Below the pieces are notes generated by a model. That model was not told where the DNA came from, did not search any database, and saw only the letters and a list, made by a program, of their open reading frames with translations. Both the position numbers and the translations under genes were made by a program. This document shows, piece by piece, positions 22,444-34,983 of a stretch of DNA of 64,000 nt. Numbering within the stretch: the first letter of the stretch is position 1; each line of letters opens with the position of its first letter. Source of the DNA: Brachypodius melanocephalos (lineage: Eukaryota > Chordata > Aves > Passeriformes > Pycnonotidae); the NCBI GenBank assembly GCA_013398615.1, contig VZSR01001685.1, positions 31,675,396 to 31,739,395 of the forward strand, read 5' to 3'.

Positions 22444-22477
22444 GATCACTTAGTGTCAGTGATCACTCGGTGTCAGT
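22444..22477. repeat. 17-bp tandem duplication
   Basis: GATCACTTAGTGTCAGT is followed directly by GATCACTCGGTGTCAGT, with two differences, and then GAT. On the minus strand it lies upstream of a TATA-like and AATAAA-bearing segment (see findings), where it could be an LTR enhancer duplication. Confidence 0.9.
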
Positions 22478-22500
22478 GATTCTAAGTCTGTCCAGCAGCC

Positions 22501-25500
22501 AAATTCATGAGGGGATGCCAGATCCTTGATCTTCCAGAAAACTTTAAAAATAGCAATTCAGATCAATGCTTTCATGTTAGTTTGCACTTAAGAATAAGCA
22601 AAGTATATTACTAACCTGTCAGAATGAAGCATTTGATATATTCATTCTAGGACTCATTGAAATTTCTTTTAAGATCTTGTAAAAATCTTGGGTTTTTTTG
22701 TTAGGAAGTACTATTTTTCACTCAGATCTATCTCTTTTTTTATTTTTACTGCTCAGCTGCTTAGTAATGAATCATGTTATTACTAAAAACTGGAAACAAG
22801 GTTTATCTCACTAGGGTATAATAAATCTTGGTTAAAATACAGATTTCTTTTTTTTATGTAATGATTCTATGTTTGAAAAATGTTAAGGTTGTGACTAAAA
22901 TCAACAAAAGCCAGGAAATCCAAAGTTAATTTTGAATTTTGTCCATAAAGCACCTCATTAAGCCTTCTCATTGTATCCTGTGTGGAATCATAGAGTTTCC
23001 AGAGACATCTTTAATTGTTCATAATAAAAGGTCATATTAAGGGCAGAATTAGTGCATGTCCCTGATCCAGCAATAAAATAATCCTAGTGTTCATATGCTC
23101 TGTAATCCTTGAAAGGCGATTCTATCTGGATTTAAACAACAAAACACTCTGCTTAGTGTAACCTGGAAAAAAAAAATTCTCCAATGAAAGAAACAAAGCC
23201 TTGAGTTAGATGTCAAGCAAGGCACGTGGGAAATGGAGAGAGCACCACAGCCTTCTTCCAATCACAGTTTTATACAATCACTTGTTGCTTTAGCATCAGA
23301 ATTATTTGCATGTTTTCTGCTGAATGAGTTCCTTAATTAAAAATTATAGTTCATCAAAAGTTATCTCCTGTAGCAAGATCTCAATTGTCAAGCATTTCTC
23401 TGATGCATAAGCAAGTAAGGACCAAAGCCCTCTAAGTTTTCCTGCAGGATCACCACAGGGTTGACAAGAATCACAATGCTTCCAGAGTTTGTAGGTTTGA
23501 ACCAAATCAAAGTATGCACTCCCAAGTCATTTCACTAGACTTTAAAGATCTCTTTGAAGAGAAAAGTTCAAAAATCACCAAGACAAGTCTTGTAGTTGTT
23601 TGGATTTTTCTGAAAAATCAGATATTTTTTGATGCAAAGGTAATGGAAGAGTTGAAACATGAATTATCTACAATTTTCTACCATATGCCATGTCTCAAAT
23701 ACAGATAATTTGGCATTAATTTTTCTTTCAATTTTGTCCTTGCAAGAGTTAAACTGTGGGAAAAAAAAGCACCCAAGTTTTCCTTGTTCATGAAACACAT
23801 GCAAATTCTGCATAGCTCTTCTGATGTCCCTGGGAGTGGAGTCCAGTGTGCAAGCTTAGCAGAGAGGTACTTTTATTATGAAAAAGGGCAGCATAGAATG
23901 GGGTTTATCTTCCAAACCTCACTTACCTTGCCATGTGCAGTATGTGGGGAACCTCAAGCTCGAAAAGTGTGCAGAGATCTCAGTAACAAAAGGATGGGTG
24001 ATGCTCCTGAGTCCTGCTGATGGGCAAAGTGCTGAGTGTAGGCTGATGCTCACTGGGAGGAACAATGTGGGGTCATGGGGCAAAATCACAGCCCCAGCAA
24101 GGAAGCCAAGGGGAGCTGTTCTTCATTATGGAAATGCAGGAACTTACTGCTTTGAGCCTGAGCAGGCAGGGTAGAAACAAGCCTCCATAAGCTGAGCTGG
24201 AGCCAGAGCCCTTCTGGCAGTCCATCCCCTTGAGGTCAAGGCTGCTGGGACATCCTCTCAGCTGCCAGGGAAGAAAAATCATTGGAGGCATGCACTGGCC
24301 TGGCAGAAATCCCAGGAGAGAAGGCAGCATCAAGGGAAAACCAGATATATGCTATTGGCATGAAGGAACTCACTGGATGTCTTCAGGAGGACACAGACCT
24401 CAGGCAGGACCTTTGTGGGAGGAGGAATTCTCTGTCCCACCCCTACAGCATGGGATGGAACAGGTAATTTATATGCACATACCTGAGTGCTCAAGGGTAT
24501 ACCTATATAAAACAAAAAGCAGCCAGGTAGAAACAGCCCAGTGTTGTCACTGGAGGAGGTAATGCTCATACCATGCCGGGAGAATTAAGGTAATCAAACC
24601 ACACTAAATGCTCTTAGAGACCAAGAAACTTCAGGCATAGTGGATTAGAGAGCTTTGAAATGGATTTCTGTTGGAAAAAAAAAAAAAAAAAACCACAACC
24701 ACACACACACATAAGGGAAAATATTTTTATTGCAAGGCTTCTTGAAAACTTCAGGTCCTACCAACCTCTTTCTAAAATCTGGGAACATGCAATATTCCAG
24801 CTTCTACCAAAATTGTCTCTGGTTAAATCCTGCCTGCTTGAACATGGATTTAGAGACGTTTGTAAGACTCTCTGTGGGGATTCAAACAATATGCTGAGCA
24901 ACTGCACTGTGATTATCAAGATCCTTTAAGCCGTTTGAAATTAGGAGCCCCAAAATGGAAGTATCAAAAATCATCAGTCACTTTGAAAATTTAGGTCATC
25001 TTCTTACCTATCTTTTCTCATTCTCAGCTAGAAGCCTCTTTGATATTTGGCCCTTTTACAATTTTTTCCCCAGCTAAGTGAGATTAAACTGCAAGAGAAA
25101 AGTCAAATCTGATTTACCTATCACTCAGAATCCGCAGCTTCAGGGCTACAAAGTGTGCAAATATCCTTTGAATTGGCTGTTACAAAGGCATTTTTAGGTG
25201 GATAGATCTATGTTTGTTACCTAAGTGTTCTCTCAAAGAATACCAGCAAGGCAGTAGCTTTATTTTGGATCTAGACTATCTATAAACTAGCCTAATCAGC
25301 AGAGAAACACTCCAGATATTTTGATCCTGTTATCTACTTAATTTATATTTCAAGAAAATCGTTTTACATTTTTAAAATTTATTCCACTAAAAATAAGGTC
25401 AGAAATACAGTTTCTGAGTACCTGTAAATCAAATCAAAATCAAAATCACTCTGCTTGCACTTGGAGCCTCCTGACACAACCTTTATAAATTGATCAGTAG

Positions 25501-26283
25501 TAGCAGGCAAGTTAACATTTGGTGCTGAGATCCTACTTCAAAGTTCATTTGCCATGATTCTTAACATTTTTTAGACATCCCATGCCTCCCTATTAAATCT
25601 CTTTTGACTTACAGGCATAAAGCAAGATTTAAGCTGTGTTTAGGCACCTAATAAAGGAAATTTGTTCACCTATTGCAGGTGCTGCAGAGCTGTGGGGATT
25701 ACTAGGGCTTTCCTCCTTAGATTAAGTATTTCCTTATTTTCCCTCAGAACTACCTTAGAGGGATTATTTTTTACTTTGGTCTTGCTAAAGCTCTGCTGAG
25801 ATCTGAAACTCAGCACACAAGATCCCCAGGGAATCTCCATAACGTGGCTGCAGAACAAGCCAGGCCCAGACTCCAGTCTTTGGACGAGATACATCCACAA
25901 ACCCAAATCCTCCTCGCCACAACAGGATGCCAGTATCTAAACTGCCTCTGGGAATCCATTTCTGGTGAATGACATTCCTCTGGGAAAAGCAGAAACTCCA
26001 GTGCTGTCTGTCTTGACAAGCTCTTGACAATTACACTATTAATTCATCCTGCAAAAGTAGGAAGATGACAAATAAGCTGCTTTTTTCACATGCCAGTGCC
26101 AAAATAATGGTTCTTTAGTAGGAAGTAGTGAGCTAATTATAGCAATTTGTATTAGCTTAATCTGAGACTTAAATTTTATTGTACTTTAAAGAATGTTCCA
26201 TTGTGCTTTAGCAACATTAGGTAACTAAGACTGTAATCTAATTTAATAGAAAGGTACTAGAAAAGTGAATGATTTGGAAGATT
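22501..26283. other. Unannotated stretch
   Basis: A somewhat GC-richer patch at 23780-24570 carries several overlapping open frames of 60-110 codons on both strands. None is recognised and no splice structure is convincing. The 25670-26030 patch has three overlapping minus frames, also unrecognised. A poly-A/CA tract lies at 24675-24713. Confidence 0.5.
24675..24713. repeat. Poly-A followed by CA repeat
   Basis: About 18 A residues, then CCACAACC and a short (AC)n run. Simple sequence without a recognisable element upstream. Confidence 0.85.
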
Positions 26284-26365
26284 TCAAAGTGTATAAAAAT
26301 GTCTTTGCCCTTTCAATATGATCTCAAATCTTGTCATTGCTGTACTATATCTATGACTCCAAAAG
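26284..26365. repeat. First copy of an 82/76-bp dispersed duplicate
   Basis: Direct-orientation match to 28237-28312 with one 6-base gap and about eight substitutions, including an exact run of 27 bases centred on CTTGTCATTGCTGTACTA. The family is not recognised. It could be a pair of copies of an unknown interspersed repeat or a local duplication. Confidence 0.85.
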
Positions 26366-27608
26366 CATGCCTAAAGAAAGGAGTATGTTACTCACTTAAA
26401 ACATTAGCAAAACCAGAATGTTCTGAATTTTGCAGGTATTTTCACTGCTCCCTTACCCAAACTGCTGTACAGAACTCTGCATTCTGAAGCTGTATTGCAC
26501 CTCAAAAGCAATTGCATTCTGATGATGGATGAAACAAGCTATTCAAGTTCAGTGTGTTAAAGTGCTACGACACCCTTTGGGAGAAGGTATTATATATATG
26601 TACCGGAGGTACTATTTCAAGAAAGAAACTCTGCTAAATGTTAAACTGAGACTGAAGCCTTACAGCTGAGTTGTTAACCTCTGGAAACAGGAGTTTAAAC
26701 TGCAAATGCTGAGCTAACTTTACCTCTGGGGGAGCAAATGGTAACAATGAAAAATTATGCAGCTTTCACCTCCTCTCTAAAGGCAAAATAAACATTTTAA
26801 GCTTTATTTTATACTTCTTTTTGCAGTTCATTTTAGACAAGCTTGTTGGCAAAATAATATTTCCTGTGCTTAGTAAGTAGTATTTAAATCTTCTGAATCC
26901 CATTCAACAAGAAAATCACAAGGATAGGTTGCTTTCATTCTTGGTTTGTAAGAAGAGGTGAATTCTGCTCTCTGCCTTTTTGGTGCCTCCATAAGAAAAT
27001 AAAAATATTGGGTAAATGTGCCAGATACTTAGTGGGTCCCAATGTATAAAATCACAGGAACAAGGAAGCTGAGGTGGGAGTGGAGGTGAAAGATGACAGG
27101 AAAAGTATTGTCACAGATGAACCATCTTTGGTTGTTATGTTTAAAAAAGAAAAAAGAGAAAATGCTCTTCAGTTGTGTGGAAGGTGGTAATAGAAAGCGA
27201 AAACATTCTCCTTTGGGCAGGCAGGGAGGAAGGAAAAGCTTCTTCTGCTCCATTCAGAGCAAATCTTGGCAAATTTTTGGAGATAAATGTTACAAAGCAG
27301 TCTTAAGTGGCAGGATTGTATTTATTCATCAAAAGTGGTTCTCATTGCATGTGATAAATGCTTTTTTTCTTCCCAAAATATAGCTGCAGGTGGGGAAAGC
27401 TGGGGTAGGACTTCCATCTAGCTGTGGGGAGAGAGGAGATTCAGCTCTTGGAGGGAGGGCTACAAGGTGAGAAGAAAATTCCAGAACAGAAACTTAAAAC
27501 AAATGATCCCTAGCAGAATACCTCTGGATATATTTTTATTTTTGGGATGCAGAGGTTTGAAATTACCCAGATACTCATTTACCGGTGTTTACTCATCAAA
27601 TGCAATCA
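26366..27608. other. Unannotated stretch between repeat copies
   Basis: No gene or named repeat seen. Open frames at 27029-27253 (minus) and 27093-27383 (plus) overlap each other and are unremarkable. Confidence 0.5.
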
Positions 27609-27972
27609 CACAATCATAGAACATTTGGGATTTAAAGGACCCTGAAAATCATCTAGTTCCAACCTCCTTGACACTTTACACTAGAACAGGTTGCTCAAAG
27701 ACCCTTCCAATTTGGCCTTAAAGTCTTCCAGGGATGAGGCATCCACAACTTCTCTGGGCAACATGGTGCAGTGCCTTACCACCTTCACAGTAAAGAATTT
27801 CTTCCTAATGTTTAATCCAAGCCTACTGTCTTTCAGTCTGAAGGCTTTCTCCCTTGTCCTGTTCAGACACGCCCTTGTAAAAAATCCCCTTGACTTTGTC
27901 ACAGGCCCCTTTAGGTACTGGAAGGCTGCTACACAGTCTCCTCATAGCCTTCCCTTCTCCAGGTTGAGAAGG
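27609..27972 (-). mobile_element. CR1 LINE 3' part, minus strand
   Basis: Reverse-complement CR1 with its 3' end at the left (ACAATCATAGAACATTTGGG, then AAAATCATCTAGTTCCAACC) and the blocks GCATCCACAACTTCTCTGGGCAAC, AAGAATTTCTTCCTAATG, GTCCTGTTCAGACACGCCCTTGTAAAAAATCCCC and CCTTTAGGTACTGGAAGGCTGC. Similarity ends near the CTTCTCCAGGTTGAGAAG block at 27972. It is well conserved and therefore younger than the copies at 34.5 and 51.2 kb. Confidence 0.92.
27681..27902 (-). pseudogene. CR1 ORF2 C-terminal tail
   Basis: An open frame of 73 codons whose stop at 27681-27683 matches the natural end of CR1 ORF2. It contains NIRKKFFTVKVVRHC, MLPREVVDASSLEDFKAKLE and ends SLSNLF, the standard C-terminal signature (LPREVVDAPSLEVFKARLDGALSNLV type). 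The ATG is internal to the original frame. There are no catalytic domains, so it is a dead remnant. The 190-codon plus-strand frame over the same bases is antisense to it. Confidence 0.88.
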
Positions 27973-28236
27973 CAAGTTCCCTGGCTAAGGAAAGCATGCC
28001 CTTTCCACCAGTGTGTGGCACCAAGTGGGCAAGAGAAGGCAAGATCAGCCTCAGAGGCTGGTTGGCATTTTCCATCACCAGTCTTCAGGTATGGATGTCT
28101 CCAAGATGCCCATAGCCAGGTAGGAAAGCTGTGGAAGCAAAATGTTTGCAAACTTGTAGTGCCTTGGGAGGCTCCAGTAAATAAGACCAGGCACACCTGG
28201 TCCCTGGAACAATGGGACCTTGGAATTTGGCAGACA

Positions 28237-28312
28237 TCAAAGTGTATAAACGTGTCCTTTTAATATGATGTCAAATCTTGTCATTGCTGTACTATATCCA
28301 TGACTACAAAAG
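28237..28312. repeat. Second copy of an 82/76-bp dispersed duplicate
   Basis: Direct-orientation partner of 26284-26365. Similarity does not clearly extend beyond these limits on either side. Confidence 0.85.
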
Positions 28313-29645
28313 TCACTGTATGCATTTTCTTATCTGCACCCCTATTACTTACCTGCATTGTATTTTCTCCTGGCCTCCAACACTCTGCAAATTGCAGGTT
28401 ATGCTCTGATCCCAGAAAAAAAAGTGTGGCACCCATCTACCAAACACCAGTCCTTTGCAATGTCAGTTATAACTCAGTATCATTATATTTCACACAGCTT
28501 TTGCCATTTTTTGTGTTCCCATAATCAAGGGTACACTCAACTCCAAATGCTAAACTAAGGTTATCTTTCCACTGATTAGGAGGTGTATTGGACCCCATTG
28601 CTATTATTAAACCATTTCATAAACCAATTTGATCTACAGAATGAGTGGGCTTTCTTATCCTTCCAGGACAAGGAAACAAAAGGACAAAAAAATCTAATGA
28701 CCTTTCAAAATCTCAGATTAAAAGTTTGAATAAAGTTCAGATTTTTGCAAACATTCTATTCTTGTACTACATTGCATCAATAAAAACTGTTTTTCAAATT
28801 GTCCATAATTATATTTAAATGAAGGCATTAGTATAACATTATGCTGGCTTAAACAAATTGTTCATTTATAACTCCTAATATCAGGCACACGCTGCCATGG
28901 TGAAATTGCATTACCATGTAACAATTCTTCAAACCCCTGATAATATCAGATAAATGTTCTCAATTTTGATGTAATGATTTAATTAATTCTTGTCCTTCCA
29001 GAATAAAATATTTCTGGGTCATTTCCAGATTACACAAAACAGCTGATTTACTCTCATACTTGATTGGTTCAAGTAAGCAGCAAACAATCTCTAGTCTTCT
29101 TTGTTTTTTTCCATCTTTCTCCCTGCCAAGTAAATCTCATTTTTAAAAAGGCATAGTGTTATTCTTTTTTGTTTTATTGGCTTTGAACACACCAAAACTG
29201 CAAAGATTCACGAGCGATATGAATTCTGAATATTTATGTTGTTTGGGGTCTTTTTTAGTAAAGAATTGTGCACAGCAGAACAATTCATAACGTGCACTCC
29301 TCTGCTCATTACATTGCCACTCCTTGGCTTCCCTTTTCCCAGTAATTATGTTTCTACACACATGACATAGGTAAGCACAAAAGGAACTGTTTCTGCACCC
29401 AGTGCTCCCAGCCTCTGTGGAGCCTCCTCTCTGCACAAAGTGCTCATTTATCAGATGTAATACACACATGTAGGAAACAGAGAGCATGCTAATATACTAC
29501 TAAGTGTTTGACACTTTTGATTCTGGTACTTAATCACGCCTACTAGTGGTGACTGTACAAATTTTAGGTGATGTTACAGGATTTTCAACAAATTCTGTAT
29601 ATTCCACTATGTTTACTATCAAAAGAACCTCCAAAATCAAAACAA

Positions 29646-29660
29646 NNNNNNNNNNNNNNN
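29646..29660. other. Assembly gap (15 N)
   Basis: Fifteen unknown bases directly before a poly-A run. The true length is probably uncertain because homopolymers break assemblies. Confidence 0.99.

Positions 29661-29688
<28 letters not shown>
29661..29688. repeat. Poly-A run (28 A)
   Basis: Homopolymer adjoining the gap. The gap may hide more of the same run. Confidence 0.95.
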
Positions 29689-29691
<3 letters not shown>

Positions 29692-32038
29692 CTGACCCAT
29701 TTTCAGTGGCCAAGCTGAAAAAATAGAAAAGAAAAAATAGAAAATGATAGACAAGATATTAAAAAATAAACAAACTATAAAATAGTTTAAAGGGAAGTAA
29801 TAGAAAAGAGATTACAACAAATTTAATTTTTACAGTTTTTTTGGTTTTACTGATCTAGGTTACTGTTGTCGGGAAACATAAATAATATTAATAATGAACC
29901 ATCTAAGTTGATATATTTTCATATCTGCTGATCTAGTCATTACTCTGAAAGTCAAGGAAAGTCATCTATCCTGACAATGTGTCTACATTAACATCTCTGC
30001 TAAGGGAGGAGAGCAGAAACAGATTTTCTTTACACAGCCCAGTTATGAACCCGCTTTATAATGAGATACTTTAAAACCCAGTTGTTAGCAAGATGCAAAT
30101 ATTCACTCTTTTGAGGCAGATTATTACCTATACTCATCTTCAGATCAGTAAGGTTGTGATTAAAAAATCTGCACTCAAGGAGAGGAAGAAAAACATCTTG
30201 TAAAATGAGAGATGCTCTATGTTTGAAGAATTTTTTTAAAAATTTTGGTTGATTTTATTACGTGTTTTTAGTTGGTGCTGAAGGAAAACAATCCATTTTA
30301 CTATAACAGTTCATTGCAGCTGCTCACAAGCTGGATTATCAGGGGTATACATGGCAGTAAAGTAGCAAAGATTATTAAGCAGATCTAATTTGGACAAAAT
30401 CAGTATGTGTTTCCCATTTTTTAAGGAGGAAATCACCATCACATTAGGAGCACAAACATGTCAGATCCACAGTATTTAAAATGTTCCAGAAAGTATAAAA
30501 TCCTTCTTAGGGGTCAATCCTTACTAAGGATCTGTGATGAGAAAGATTTTTTTTCCCTTCTCTTTGCTACTCAACCCTTTTAACTGTTTCCCACAGCAGA
30601 ATTCATTAAATAAATTCAGAAATGCCAGGAACTATGTTTTTTAAAAGGCAGTTAACATCTTCATTAACTTTGTTGCCATCACACAGCTTTTCTTTGCTTT
30701 GAAAGAGGACTGTGTGCCCGTTGGATTCATGCAGAGAAAAGAAATGGGAAAAATTTCCAATTATGCAAGATTAAATCAAGCATTGCCTGCAATGGACATG
30801 TGTGTCTGGGGTGTGCCTAGATACTTGACTTGGACCCTCGGTATCTGCCAAGCTCAAGAGCTCAGCAAGATGCTCAAAACACAAAGTGTTTCAAGCACTG
30901 TAAAGAAGTTGAATGGAATGAGGATAAATTGCCTTTTCTCTCCCACTTCATATGAACTGTTTTGATTCTGATGTGTTCTGCAATCACGCTGTTAGAGCTG
31001 TTTGACTCTTCAGGCAGTTCAGTCCTACTGCTGGAGACCTACACTATGGCATCAAAGGGATCACAGGTAAAGTGGGCAATAAATTGTAAATATCAACCTT
31101 TCATGCAGGTTTTACCCTGTGATAAGAGCTGAGGTAGTGCACTGAAATAAAATGTCTCCTTCTACACTTCAGCATTTTCACTTTGGAAAAGACTAATACA
31201 TTTCAGGTCATATAGCTTGCTCCCTAAAGTGAGATATTTACTAATTTAGAAGGTGCTATCAAAAATAGCAAGGAATAGGAAATGAAAGAGAGCAAAATAG
31301 TGATATCTTTCCTGGCACAATAATCTCTGGGGCTTTGACCCAGGAAAAAATCCTCTTTTCTTAATCTGGAATGTGCTGGCAAAAGTTCCAAATAAGGTAT
31401 CAGGAAAAGCAAATAGATTTCTGTGGTGGAGAGGGTTGTGTTAACCTGTCACCTTTACTGAAATGATTACTTTCTTTGGAATGATTCTTCCTTAAAAGCC
31501 ACAGTGGTTTTGTGTACTAACTACAGAAAGAGACAGAACATCAAACATTAATATCTTGGCAACATTTTCATCTGACAGATATGACATGGTTTAGGATTCT
31601 ACTTTCATTTTCCTTTGGTCTAAGATTCACCTATTAATCATCTTGGATGCAAATAAATGCACTTAATCGTATTTGGGATAAAAAAGACTGTTGTACTATG
31701 TAAGCACTCAGTTATGAAAGCACTCAGCTAGTTTATGTGAGGTATTTTGAGATCCCCAGGAAAAAAAAAAAACTATCACAAACAGCAACAGCAACAATAT
31801 ATTTTTTAAAAAATATTAATAATCTCTTGGTGGGAAGACATTTTTTCACAGAAAGGCTGAATTATTTGTGCTCCCATTCACAGTATTCAAATAAAATATA
31901 CAGATTTTTACAACAAAATTTTGCAATTTTTAAACAGTCTTCTTGATTGTAAAACATTTTTCTGACTGCAATTGATATGAGCTTTCTTTTTCTGATCTTC
32001 TGCTTAGTTGTCAACAGATGTTAGAGTGTTGCAATATT

Positions 32039-32084
32039 AAAAAAAAAAAAAAAATCCAAAAAACAAAAAAACAATAAAATAAAA
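32039..32084. repeat. A-rich low-complexity tract
   Basis: A run of about 16 A followed by AAAAAAC and AATAAAATAAAA units. Confidence 0.85.
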
Positions 32085-34465
32085 GGTTGCTGTATGGCTA
32101 AGTATCATGTTAAACATGGGTGTATTCCTCATTTGTGGAAAGTTGTGGAAAGTTATGTTGAATTGAATGTACTAATCCTGAAGGCAAACTTCATGCAGAT
32201 TCCAAATGAGGACAGGAACAGGGAATTGTCCATGTTAGAAGAAGCACTGCTGGTAAGAATTTTTGCATGAAGAACCACGTTTGTTTGTCATAACCTTGGA
32301 TGCAAATATCAATACAAAAGCAGCATCCTGGCTATGCAAACCAGTGGCATATAAACATGAATAAGAATATTAGATCCAAATCACTTTTATTTCCTAAAGA
32401 CATTTTCTTTTATCAGACATGTGTTAATAGAGATTTTAAATTTCTGTTTTAGCTAATAGAAAATAAAATCCTCAGAGCTATATTGAGTTTATCATGGAAG
32501 AACTGAGGTACCTTTTCCTTTAAAAATATCATTAACAAGAACTCTACATAATTAGAAATCTTATCTAAGTTCACATTGTTTCACCCTCCACACTAAGGTC
32601 TGTTTTCTACATCAGCATTTTTTTTCTCAAATAATTAGAATATGCTGAAATTCTTGAAGATGAAGTACATGCTTTTTTTCTTAATTTAGAAACTGTAGAA
32701 TCAGCTGTCTGGAAATGAATGAATGAAGTGGCAATATCTTTATTTCACACATTTAAGCTTCCATGTGCAATAGGTTCATCAGAGATTCTACAAAATGAAA
32801 AAAATCCTGGAACAGCTATTGATCCATTGTTGTCACTCTTGGTTTTCCATGTTTTTACTTTGCCTTCTATGTTTTGGTTTTGCCTTCTGATGTTTATAGA
32901 ACTTGGAGTTAGATTCTCACATTTTCTCTTGTAAACAGAGAAATGTTTTCATATTTTCTCCTCTAGGAGGAGTTTCTTGAGTGATGGTGATGTTCACCAA
33001 CGAGATTGAAAAGGTAGCGACACCTTTGACCAATCTCTTGTCCTTCTGTACAGTTGTATCTAAGTTGGAATCAAAATAACAGAGAAAAAAAAGAGAGCAT
33101 TCCTGCTGATCCCAGAGCTCGTCCCTGCCTCATCCTTTCCTGTCTTATTGTGACACATTGTGTCAATAGCCACTTTCTAAAAAAGGAATGGCAATCTCGG
33201 GGGTCTCTTATGTGAATTTAAAAACATTGTTCATCTTTGTTAGCAACATTTGATATGCATATGTGTGCTTATACCTTGACAGATCTTTATCTCTCCTGTC
33301 CCAAAAATAGTTGATTGCTGTGCTTTCTGCTCATCATTCTCCAAATCTTGTGTCCACCTTTTGTCTTGATGCGGCTCACAGATCACTGAAGGACTTAGCT
33401 ACACTGACTTCTAGGGGACAGCTGCTCTCTGCAGCTGCCTGACCCTATCATCCCTTATCTTGTTTCCCAACACGTCAGCCTTGTGATAGAGGATCAAAGA
33501 ACTCTTGCTACGTACATGGTGTTGTCTTTGACATTGTTCTCAATTAAAAATGAAAAAATTCTAATCAGACTGTGGGAAACATCCATTCCTAAGAGCAGGA
33601 CATGACACTAGAAACAAAGAAAATCTCAAGGAACAGTGGGTCCCAAGGGTCCCACCCTGGGTCATTTGGCCACTGTCAAGTTAGAGGAGATGTTTCTGGC
33701 CCTCAGCCCTGGCCCTGTAGATTTGGTACCAAACATCCTCTGCCACTTCTACTTGCTGTTTTCTTAAAAAATGGGCAACTGCTCACAGATTGTCTTCCAT
33801 CAGCAATGTTTGGGCAATGCATCTTTATTTTATATAAGGTATATCTAGAGAGAGAATATATAATAAACTATTGTGCTGAGGCATTTATCTTTGCAACACT
33901 GGGAAGGATAACTTGGGAGCAATGTACAGTAGCCATGAAGATAAATAATGCTGCAGGGCATAGTATCATTTATAAAATATTCCTGGCACTCTAGGTTCCA
34001 TTTCATTATTAGGGTTTTAAAAAGAACCATTTTCTTGGTTAGTTTCCAGAGCTAGCAGTCACAGAGGCTAATTTCAAATTGCTTGAGGCTCTGGAAACAG
34101 AGATATATTTGTGCAAACACTGCCTTAAATGCCAATAAAAAATGTGAGCAGGACCCACTCAGCCTTGTAAGTGAATTATACACAAGACAGTTTTTCTCAT
34201 CACAAAACCCCATCTCCCCCAAATTTTACTGTCATGCACTAGCATTTACAGGACAGCTTTCAAAGTGATAAAACTACTGGACAGGGAAAAGAATAGATAA
34301 CTTGTATGTCTAACTTACATAGCTATTCAACACAGAGATAGCTTCCTGTGGTGAACACCTAATTTTCGTCAGTGCATGAAGTCCTTCCTCTTTACAAATC
34401 TCCACTGAGATCTCTCCTGGACTGTATTTAAGGAGGATGTGGGACAAAAGCAGGAAGTCGAAGGC

Positions 34466-34855
34466 AGATCAATAGGAATGGTTAGGTGTCAAGGATTGGA
34501 AGAATTTGGGTTGTTCAGCCTAAAGAAAAGGAATCTGAAAGGCGAGCATGGCAGTTACTGGTGTACAAATCACTAAAAATATTTGAAGTAAGAGACAGAA
34601 TTAAATATTTTTCATGTCTGCAGTAAATAGAGGAATCTTAAAAGACAGTGAGGGAAGTTGAGGTTAGATACCAGGAAAACTTTTGCAATGTAAAAGTAGA
34701 AAAGCAACAGGATAGGTTACTGGAAATGTGAAAATTTCACCACTGGAAGTGATTGTTTATCTAGAGATAAAACAAGTGCAATTAACACTGCTTTGGATCC
34801 AGGAGATAGACTGTGTAACCTTGTAAAATCTACTCAGACCAAAGATTCTGTGACA
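34466..34855 (+). mobile_element. Old, diverged CR1 3' part, plus strand
   Basis: Plus-orientation CR1, much decayed. Recognisable are AGAATTTGGGTTGTTCAGCC, GGAATCTGAAAGG, the CAGTAAATAGAGGAATCTTAAAAGACAGTGAGG region, GAGGTTAGATACCAGGAAAAC, GGTTACTGGAAATGTG, and a tail ending GACCAAAGATTCTGTGAC. The order agrees with the end of ORF2 and the 3' tail of an archosaur-wide CR1. No open frame survives. The divergence suggests an insertion older than the bird radiation, which is inference. Confidence 0.75.
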
Positions 34856-34967
34856 TGTTAAAAAAGGCTACATAATAAATACATGCCTAAATGCTAGCAA
34901 TAAAGAAGTACAAATATAAAATTAATCATAATTATTCAGCACGGCATCTTATGCCAGAACTGTTAGC

Positions 34968-34983
34968 TTTTTTTTTTTTTTTT
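34968..34983. repeat. Poly-T run
   Basis: Sixteen T residues, simple sequence. Confidence 0.95.

Larger units (their letters stand above)
28313..34465. other. Unannotated stretch
   Basis: No gene, RNA or named mobile element recognised in about 6 kb. It contains the short gap and poly-A at 29646-29688 and A-rich sequence at 32039-32084. The 130-codon plus frame at 33602-33994 and the 114-codon minus frame at 29143-29487 have no familiar motif. Confidence 0.5.

Noticed and set aside
27691..28263. 190-codon plus-strand open frame
   Set aside because: Its first third is antisense to the CR1 ORF2 tail (minus-strand signature LPREVVDASSLEDF); the remainder has no motif. Best read as a by-product of the repeat.
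31014..31066. 53-base segment with AG and GT borders and a DLHYGIK stretch resembling an ITIM
   Set aside because: All phases are open because it is so short, the acceptor tract is poor, and the motif lacks the required hydrophobic residue at the +3 position.
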